Assembly (NCBI GenBank): GCA_036645575.1
Contig: JAVXNW010000022.1
Location: 1 to 27,791, forward strand
Direction of reading: 5' to 3'
DNA from: JAVXNW01 sp036645575
GTDB lineage: Bacteria; Bacillota; Clostridia; Christensenellales; Aristaeellaceae
Length of the DNA stretch: 27,791 nt
Shown here: one piece after another, positions 17,732-23,199 of the stretch
How the letters are laid out: the number at the start of each line of letters is the position of its first letter
How positions within the stretch are numbered: position 1 is the stretch's first letter
The notes under the pieces: generated by a model
The model's database searches: none
What the model was told of the DNA's origin: nothing
What the model saw: the letters and a program-made list of their open reading frames with translations, nothing else
Translations under genes and position numbers: made by a program

Positions 17732-18387
17732 GCCTCGCCCTCTCCCTTGTGTATGCCGGTCACCGCAAAGACCACCCACTCGGCGATGTTGACCGCGTGA
17801 TCGCCGATGCGCTCTAGGTATTTCGCGATCATCAGCAGGTCGAGCGCCGACGAGCCGACGTCCGGCGCGCGCGCGATCCAGTCGATCAAGTCGCGCTTGA
17901 CCGCGTCAAACAGGCCGTCCACCCGGTCGTCCGCGTCAATCACGGCGTGCGCGGCATCCTTGTCGCGACCCACGAAGGCGTTGATCGCGCAGTGTACCAT
18001 GTCGCTGGCGCAGCGCGCCATCTCCGGAATGTGCACGGGCGTCTCGGCAAAGGCGCGCGCGTCCAGCATCGTCACAAGTTCCGAAATATCCGCCGCCTGA
18101 TCCGCGATGCGTTCCATGTCCGTGATCATTTTAAGCGCTGCGGAGATAAAACGCAAGTCCCTTGCGACCGGTTGGTGCTGAAGCAGCAACCGAAGGCACA
18201 TCTGCTCGATCTCGCGCTCCTTTTGATCGACCGATGGGTCATACGCCATGACCGCGCGCGCCAAGCGCACGTCCCGCTTCATGAGCGCGCGGGCGCTTGC
18301 GTCGATCGCGTACTCGATCATGCCGCCCAGCTCAATTAATGTGGCGTTTAAAATGTCCAGCTGCTCGTCGAATCGGGTTCTCATCAT
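17728..18387 (-). CDS. phoU: Phosphate transport regulator PhoU
   Basis: This is a 219-residue all-helical protein with two PhoU repeats. Metal-contacting acidic patterns are visible in the first (ISAALKMITDMERIADQAADISE) and second (MIAKYLERIGDHAVNIAEW) halves. PhoU sits between the Pst transporter and PhoR and damps both import and signalling when phosphate is plentiful. Two consecutive ATGs occur. The first (18387) is taken because it makes an ATGA overlap with pstB and is well spaced from GGGAGG. Its gene position between pstB and phoB is the usual one. Confidence 0.96.
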   Translation of the reverse strand: MMRTRFDEQLDILNATLIELGGMIEYAIDASARALMKRDVRLARAVMAYDPSVDQKEREIEQMCLRLLLQHQPVARDLRFISAALKMITDMERIADQAADISELVTMLDARAFAETPVHIPEMARCASDMVHCAINAFVGRDKDAAHAVIDADDRVDGLFDAVKRDLIDWIARAPDVGSSALDLLMIAKYLERIGDHAVNIAEWVVFAVTGIHKGEGEA

Positions 18388-19133
18388 CCGAACCTCCCGG
18401 TGATATAGTCCTCGGTGCGCGCGTCGCGGGGCGCTTCAAAGATGGCCTGTGTCGCGCCCGACTCGACCACTTCACCCAGCAGGAAAAACGCGGTCTCATC
18501 CGATATGCGCACCGCCTGCTGCATGTTGTGCGTGACGATCACGATGGTGTAGCGCGCCTTGAGCGCGAGCGCCAGCTCCTCGACCTTGGCCGTTGAGATG
18601 GGGTCGAGCGCGCTCGTCGGCTCGTCCATCAGCAGCACCTCCGGCTCGACCGCAAGCGCGCGCGCAATGCACATGCGCTGCTGCTGCCCGCCCGACAGCC
18701 CCAGCGCGCTCTTGTTTAGGCGATCCTTGACCTCCGAAAAGAGCGCCGCGTCGGTGAGCGCCCGCTCGACCAGCTCATTGAGCCGCGCCCGCGCGCGAAC
18801 GCCGTGCGTGCGCGGCCCATAGGCCACGTTGTCGTAGATGCTCATCGGGAAGGGATTGGGCTTTTGAAACACCATGCCCACCCGCTTTCGCAGCAGGTTC
18901 ACGTCCATCTTGCCAAATATGCGCTCGCCGTCCAGTAAAATCTCCCCCTCGATCCGGCAGCCCGGGATCAGGTCGTTCATGCGGTTGATCGACCTTAAGA
19001 GCGTGGATTTTCCGCACCCGGACGGGCCGATCAGCGAAGTGATCTGATGCGCGGGCACATGAAGGGACACGTCCTTGAGCGCCTGAAAATTGCCGTAGTA
19101 CAGGTTGACGTGCGCGATCTCAAGCTTGTTCAT
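18384..19133 (-). CDS. pstB: Phosphate ABC transporter ATPase PstB
   Basis: The product is 249 residues, the standard PstB length. Walker A GPSGCGKST is at 36-44, the Q-loop at FQKPNPFPMSIYDNV, the ABC signature LSGGQQQR at 146-153, Walker B VLLMDEPTSALDP at 166-178, and the switch His in VTHNMQQA. The FQKPNPFP and RMNDLIPGCRIEGEI phrases are characteristic of PstB rather than of other importers. It powers phosphate uptake through PstC-PstA. It starts at 19133, seven bases after the pstA stop, with AAGGATAGGG upstream. Confidence 0.97.
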   Translation of the reverse strand: MNKLEIAHVNLYYGNFQALKDVSLHVPAHQITSLIGPSGCGKSTLLRSINRMNDLIPGCRIEGEILLDGERIFGKMDVNLLRKRVGMVFQKPNPFPMSIYDNVAYGPRTHGVRARARLNELVERALTDAALFSEVKDRLNKSALGLSGGQQQRMCIARALAVEPEVLLMDEPTSALDPISTAKVEELALALKARYTIVIVTHNMQQAVRISDETAFFLLGEVVESGATQAIFEAPRDARTEDYITGRFG

Positions 19134-19140
19134 TGGGGCC

Positions 19141-20070
19141 CTATCCTTTCGAAATGCGCCCGGCGATCAGGCCGGATAGCGCGTTGATCACAACCACCAC
19201 GATAAGCAGCACCGCAGCCGTCGCGTAGGCCGCCCCGACATGCAGCCCCTCGCTCGACAGCGAATACATGTGCACCGCCAGCGTGCGCACCGAGGAAAAC
19301 AGGCTGTTTGGCAGCTGCGCGACCGTGCCCGCCGTGTAGATGAGCGCCGCCGTCTCCCCCACGATGCGCCCGATCGCCAGGATGATGCCCGACAGAATCC
19401 CGGGCGCGGCGCTGGGCAGCACGATCGAAAACACCGTGCGCAGCCTGCCCGCGCCAAGGCCAAAGCAGCCCTCGCGGTAGCTGTCGGGCACCGACAAGAG
19501 CGCCTCCTCGGTCGTGCGCATGATGAGCGGCAGCGTCATGATCGCAAGCGTCGCCGCGCCCGCCATCATCGAATAGCCCCACCCCAATCGCGTCACGAAA
19601 AACAGCAGCCCGAAAAGCCCATACACGATTGACGGAATGCCCGACAGCGTCTCTGACGCCAGCCGGACGAGCGCAACCCATTTGCTTTCGCGCCGCGCGT
19701 ACTCGACCAGATATACCGCCGACAGAATGCCCAGCGGCGCGGAAATCGCCAGCGCCACCGCGGTCATCAGGATCGTGCCCATGAGCGCGGGCATCATCGA
19801 GACATTTTCCGACGTGTAGTTCCACGCAAACAGTTGCGCGTTGAGGTTGGGAATGCCCTTCACCAGCACGTACCCGACCAGCAGCACAAAGGCGCCCATC
19901 GTCAGCCCCGCCGCCAGCCACACAAGCGCGCGCAGCGTCCACGCGCTCGCCTTTTGCCACGCGCGCCCATCTCCCCTGCCCGCGTCCGCGCGGTTGTTTT
20001 TCGCGCCCGCCGCGTCGATCGCCCCGGCCGCGATCATCTTCTGCCATGTGCGCCTGCCGCGCAGCATCAT
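19141..20070 (-). CDS. pstA: Phosphate ABC transporter permease PstA
   Basis: The protein is 309 residues with an N-terminal cytoplasmic extension of about 45 residues rich in charged amino acids, then six membrane helices. PstA-type phrases include ETLSGIPSIVYGLFGLLFF and the EAA loop DSYREGCFGLGAGRLRTVF, with IGRIVGETAALIYTAGT near the end. The start at 20070 is the first of two adjacent ATGs. It overlaps the pstC stop by ATGA and has GGAGGA upstream. It forms the channel with PstC. Confidence 0.95.
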   Translation of the reverse strand: MMLRGRRTWQKMIAAGAIDAAGAKNNRADAGRGDGRAWQKASAWTLRALVWLAAGLTMGAFVLLVGYVLVKGIPNLNAQLFAWNYTSENVSMMPALMGTILMTAVALAISAPLGILSAVYLVEYARRESKWVALVRLASETLSGIPSIVYGLFGLLFFVTRLGWGYSMMAGAATLAIMTLPLIMRTTEEALLSVPDSYREGCFGLGAGRLRTVFSIVLPSAAPGILSGIILAIGRIVGETAALIYTAGTVAQLPNSLFSSVRTLAVHMYSLSSEGLHVGAAYATAAVLLIVVVVINALSGLIAGRISKG

Positions 20071-20921
20071 GCGCCATTCCTCCGTTTCATGATCGAAAAG
20101 CATAAGTTAATGATCAGGATGAACACGAACAGCACCGCCGCCGTCGCGATCAGCGCCTCCCTGTGCAGGTCGGTCGCATACCCCATCTCAAGCACAATTC
20201 CCGTGGTCAGCGTCCGCACGCCCTTCATAATCCCGGCCGGCATGCGCGCCTGATTGCCCGCGACCATGATCACCGCCATCGTCTCGCCGATCGCGCGACC
20301 CACGCCCAGAATCACGCCCGCCAGGACGCCCGACTTGGCCGCCGGCAGCATCACCCGAAACACGCTGCGCTCGTGCGTCGCGCCCAGCGCGAGGCTGCCC
20401 TCGTAGTGGCGCATGGGCACCGCCCGCAGCGCCGATTCCGCAACGCCGATGATCGTCGGCAGGATCATCAGCCCCAGCAGCACCGACGCGGTCAGGATGC
20501 TGTTCCCGGTTCCGCCAAAGCACGCGCGCGCAAGCGGCACCAGCACCACCAGGCCAAAAAAGCCGTACACCACCGACGGAATGCCCGCCATCAGGTTGAT
20601 TGCGGGCTTCACCCATTTGTACAAGCGCTCGGGGCAAAAGAAGGCGAGGAAGACGCTGGTCATGAGCGCGATCGGCACCCCCAGCGCCAACGCGCCCGCC
20701 GTCACATACAGGCTTCCCAGAATCATCGGAAGGATGCCGTACAGGTCGTTTCCCGGCTTCCACTTCCGCCCGAGCAGGAACTCAACCAGGCCGATCTCGC
20801 GCGCGGCGGGGATGCTTGAGCCGATCAGGAACAGGCACATGAGCACCACCGCCGCAATCGAGACGCCCGCGGCCAGCGCAAAGACCAGCCGCATCCCATT
20901 TTCACGCAAGCGCGATTTCAT
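20067..20921 (-). CDS. pstC: Phosphate ABC transporter permease PstC
   Basis: The product is 284 residues with six helices. PstC-type phrases are AGIPSVVYGFFGLVVLVP, an EAA loop with LALGATHERSVFRVMLPA, and GRAIGETMAVIMVAGN. The chosen start at 20921 (MKSRLRENG) has AAGGA only three bases before the ATG, which is close. Codons further upstream would overlap pstS without a better ribosome binding site. It starts five bases after the pstS stop, in normal pstSCAB order. Confidence 0.94.
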   Translation of the reverse strand: MKSRLRENGMRLVFALAAGVSIAAVVLMCLFLIGSSIPAAREIGLVEFLLGRKWKPGNDLYGILPMILGSLYVTAGALALGVPIALMTSVFLAFFCPERLYKWVKPAINLMAGIPSVVYGFFGLVVLVPLARACFGGTGNSILTASVLLGLMILPTIIGVAESALRAVPMRHYEGSLALGATHERSVFRVMLPAAKSGVLAGVILGVGRAIGETMAVIMVAGNQARMPAGIMKGVRTLTTGIVLEMGYATDLHREALIATAAVLFVFILIINLCFSIMKRRNGA

Positions 20922-20926
20922 CTTCC

Positions 20927-21802
20927 TTACGCGCCGATGTCGGCCCACGTCGCGGCTTCGCCGGTAAACACCGCGCACACCTGCTCGCGCGTCATGGCGC
21001 TTTGGGGGTTTTCGTTGTTGACGATCACCGCGATGCCGTCCATGGCGATGGTCACCGGAACCAGACCCTTTTCAAGTTCGCTGTCCTTTAGCTCGCGGGA
21101 GACCATGCCGATGTCGGCGATCCCGTCGATCGCGGCGTTTGCGCCGGTGGTCGAATCGGACTGCTGAAGTTCGATGGTCGCGGCGGGATTGCGCGCGAGA
21201 TAGGCCTCCTTAAGCTTTTCCATGACCGGAGTGACCGAGGAGGAACCGGCGACGATCAGCTTTCCGGCGGGGCTTGTTCCCGCATAGGCCGCGTCGTCCG
21301 ACACGTCGATGTAGCCGTTTGCGCAAACCACATCCTGCCCGTCCCGCGAGCGAATGAAGGCCATGAAGTCCGCCGCCAGCGCGCTGGGCGTTCCCTTTGT
21401 CGCGATGTTAAACGGGCGCGCGATGGCGTAGCTTCCGTCCTTGACGTTTTCTGTGGTCGCCTGCGCGCCGTCGATCGTCAGCGCCTTGACGGTGTCGTTG
21501 AGCGAGCCCAGCGAAATGTAGCCGATCGCCGAAGCGTTGCCCGCGACGGTGGTCATCATGACGGACGTGGCGTTTGTGACGATGGCCTCCTCGGTGGTGC
21601 GGTCGATCTTTTCGCCGGCGTCGTCTTTTACCTCGATGCCGGTCAGCTCGACGAACGCGCCGCGCGTGCCGGAGCCGTCCTCGCGGGAAATGACCGCAAT
21701 GGCGGCGCTTGTGTCAAAGGGTTCGGCAAACCCCGCCGCGCACGTGAGCGCGAGGGTGAGGACGAGGATCATGCCCACGGTCTTTTTGATGTTTCTCTTC
21801 AT
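20927..21802 (-). CDS. pstS: Phosphate-binding protein PstS, halves in permuted order
   Basis: The protein is 291 residues with a signal peptide (cleavage near GFA-EP, about 26) and no good lipobox. All PstS hallmarks are present but in swapped order. Residues 35-166 carry what is normally the second half: AVISREDGSGTRGAF, then SAIGYISLGSL, GSYAIARPFN and a GQDVV..GYI end. Residues 180-291 carry what is normally the first half: LIVAGSSSVTPVMEKL, SDSTTGA, DIGMVSRELKDSE, AMDGIAVIVNN and QVCAVFTGEAATWADIGA. The phosphate-binding Ser/Thr/Asp loops (SREDGSGTR, GSSSV, SDSTTG) are all retained, so binding is expected. It is the first gene of the operon, has AGGAGG upstream of 21802, and lies behind a Pho-box-like array. 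Identity as PstS is secure from sequence and context. Confidence 0.93.
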   Translation of the reverse strand: MKRNIKKTVGMILVLTLALTCAAGFAEPFDTSAAIAVISREDGSGTRGAFVELTGIEVKDDAGEKIDRTTEEAIVTNATSVMMTTVAGNASAIGYISLGSLNDTVKALTIDGAQATTENVKDGSYAIARPFNIATKGTPSALAADFMAFIRSRDGQDVVCANGYIDVSDDAAYAGTSPAGKLIVAGSSSVTPVMEKLKEAYLARNPAATIELQQSDSTTGANAAIDGIADIGMVSRELKDSELEKGLVPVTIAMDGIAVIVNNENPQSAMTREQVCAVFTGEAATWADIGA

Positions 21803-21833
21803 GCTTTTTTGCCTCCTGCTTTATTCCGTGTAC

Positions 21834-21887
21834 AGCATAGCGCGCGCAGGTTATTGGCTCATCCCGCAAAAATCAAATGCAGGTTAA
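21834..21887 (-). promoter_or_regulatory. pst promoter with 11-bp-phased Pho-box-like array
   Basis: On the minus strand four hexamers are spaced exactly 11 bases apart: TTAACC (21882-21887), TTGATT (21871-21876), a degenerate GGGATG (21860-21865) and ATAACC (21849-21854). The first and last extend to a shared TAACCTGC, 33 bp apart. A -10-like TATGCT (21834-21839) follows, with no recognisable -35. This matches PhoP-activated promoters of Bacillus, where TTAACA-like hexamers with 5-bp gaps replace the -35. Confidence 0.6.
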
Positions 21888-21912
21888 GCCGATAGCGTGC
21901 GCGCGCCGAATG

Positions 21913-21921
21913 TGCTATAAT
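21913..21921 (+). promoter_or_regulatory. Extended -10 promoter of the HD-domain gene
   Basis: TGCTATAAT occupies 21913-21921, 28 bases before the ATG at 21950. No -35 is seen. The outermost Pho-box-like hexamer ends at 21887, just upstream of where the -35 would lie, so the array could act on both divergent genes. Confidence 0.55.
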
Positions 21922-21949
21922 GGAAGCGGTAAAAATGGAGGATAAGAAA

Positions 21950-22609
21950 ATGATCACACTCGAACAATTGCGGGAAAATCCCGACATACAGACCTATATC
22001 AAGCGCGCGGATCAGTCGCTGAGCGCGCTGGGGTATACCGAGCACGCCTTTGCGCACGTCACGCAGGTGTCTGAGACGACCGAGTACATCTTAAAGACGA
22101 TGGACTACGCGGCGCACGACGTGGAGCTTGGGCGAATCGCCGGATACCTGCACGACATCGGCAATCTGGTCAACCGCGTGGACCACTCGCAGTCCGGCGC
22201 GCTGATGGCGTTTTGGATTTTGACCAATCTGGGCATGGACGCGGGCGACGTCGCGACCATCGTGACCGCGATCGGCAACCATGACGAGGGCGTGGGCGTG
22301 GCGGTCAATCCGGTCGCGGCGGCGCTCATCCTGGCCGACAAGAGCGACGTGCGCCGTTCGCGCGTGCGCAATCAGGACACGACCAACTTCGACATCCACG
22401 ACCGCGTCAACTACTCGGTCAAAAAATCGCTCCTGCGCATCAACGAGGAAAAGACGCTCGTCAAGCTCAAATTGACCGTAGACACCCACTACGGCTCCGT
22501 CATGGATTACTTCGAGATATTCCTGGGCCGCATGACCATGTGCCGAAAAGCCGCCGACATGCTCAAATTGCAGTTCAAATTGATCATCAACGAACAACAG
22601 CTGATCTAG
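21950..22609 (+). CDS. HD-domain metal-dependent phosphohydrolase
   Basis: The product is 219 residues. Metal-binding residues of the HD superfamily are visible: His36 (HAFAHVTQ), His68-Asp69 in YLHDIGNLVNR, His111-Asp112 in IGNHDEG, and Asp130 in LILADKSD. Members hydrolyse nucleotides or other phosphate esters. The substrate cannot be read from the sequence, and no GYP motif is present, so it is not a typical c-di-GMP phosphodiesterase. The start at 21950 has GGAGG eight bases upstream. The in-frame ATG at 21920 lies in the -10 box and the one at 21935 overlaps the ribosome binding site. It is divergent from pstS, and its stop codon is part of a large hairpin (22605-22644). Confidence 0.9.
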   Translation: MITLEQLRENPDIQTYIKRADQSLSALGYTEHAFAHVTQVSETTEYILKTMDYAAHDVELGRIAGYLHDIGNLVNRVDHSQSGALMAFWILTNLGMDAGDVATIVTAIGNHDEGVGVAVNPVAAALILADKSDVRRSRVRNQDTTNFDIHDRVNYSVKKSLLRINEEKTLVKLKLTVDTHYGSVMDYFEIFLGRMTMCRKAADMLKLQFKLIINEQQLI

Positions 22610-22644
22610 CGCAGCCCGGCACCGCAGTGCCGGGCTGCGCTAGA
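22605..22644. repeat. Stop-codon-embedded 18-bp hairpin
   Basis: Perfect 18-base arms (22605-22622 and 22627-22644) flank the loop CGCA. The TAG stop of the HD-domain gene (22607-22609) lies inside the left arm. No T-run follows, so it is not a canonical rho-independent terminator, though such a strong stem could stabilise the mRNA end or stop RNA decay. Confidence 0.85.
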
Positions 22645-22813
22645 CGCGGTGATTGAACGCGAAAGGTGGGCTGCTCGCCAGCCCGGCACTGCGGTGCCGG
22701 GCTGACGCTCACGCGGGTTATTGAACGCGAAAGAGGGGCTACTCGCCAGCCCGGCACTGCGGTGCCGTGCTGCGCTCACGCGGGTTATTGAACGCGAAAG
22801 GTGGGCTACTCGC
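22607..22813. repeat. Three tandem 67-68 bp hairpin units
   Basis: Three units start at the AGCCCGG positions 22613, 22680 and 22748. Each has an inverted repeat around AGCCCGGCACTGCGGTGCC, then a CGCGG(G)TKATTGAACGCG-like box, and a G-rich to CTCGC end. Near-identical units recur at 27430-27640. No protein-coding pattern is evident. Confidence 0.85.
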
Positions 22814-23100
22814 CCCCTTTCACACTATCCCCTCGAGCTGTACGGCCTTGCTGTGGGCCTCTCCCGCCTCCTCCTGCGCCCGCAGGCGCGACTGGCATCC
22901 AAGGACCTTCCTTGGCGGGGTCCAGGGGCAGCGCCCCGGCCGCCGGAGGCCGTCCCCCGTCCCTCCTCGCCCATCGGCAAAATCCCCCGAACCCCGTAGC
23001 CGATGGGCGAGGTAAACCGTCCGGCGCAGCCGCAGGAATGCTCGCAGCGCTAGAACGCTCATAAGTAACTCAAGCGCCAGCCCGGCACTGCAGTGACGGG
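22813..23100. repeat. Mosaic repeat, composite part (copy 1)
   Basis: The left block (about 22813-22950) matches 27630-27791. It contains small hairpins: CCTGCG/GCAGG, CCAAGGA/TCCTTGG and GGGGC/GCCCC. The right block (22966-23074) matches 133-249 and includes the CTCGCCCATCGGC inverted repeat (22966-22978 with 22999-23011). A last imperfect hairpin around GCCAGCCCG and CGGGCTGGC follows (about 23070-23107). The whole 22610-23199 gap between convergent genes thus holds repeat sequence and one terminator, with no gene. Confidence 0.85.
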
Positions 23101-23142
23101 CTGGCTTGACCACATCCGCGTGCGGCGGCACCGCTTCATCTC

Positions 23143-23183
23143 AAAAAAAGGCACCGTCTCCGTTGAATGGAGGCGGTGCCTTT
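23143..23183 (-). terminator. Rho-independent terminator of the Cys3-His array gene
   Basis: On the minus strand a 12-base arm (23169-23180) pairs with 23150-23161 with one mismatch, across a 7-base loop, and is followed by seven T (23143-23149). It begins 17 bases after the stop at 23200. Confidence 0.92.
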
Positions 23184-23199
23184 GGGGATAATGGAGGGG

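Noticed and set aside
19130..20077. Minus-strand 315-codon frame overlapping pstA
   Set aside because: It is a shifted-frame, Arg/Gly-rich translation. The neighbouring frame encodes clear PstA with six helices.
21950..22609. HD-domain protein as an HD-GYP c-di-GMP phosphodiesterase partner of the cyclase
   Set aside because: The GYP motif and the longer HD-GYP helix set are absent. Only the HD metal residues are seen, and the gene is far from the cyclase.
22607..22813. Tandem 67-bp units considered as a CRISPR array
   Set aside because: The units are similar over their full length with no variable spacers, and no cas genes are nearby.
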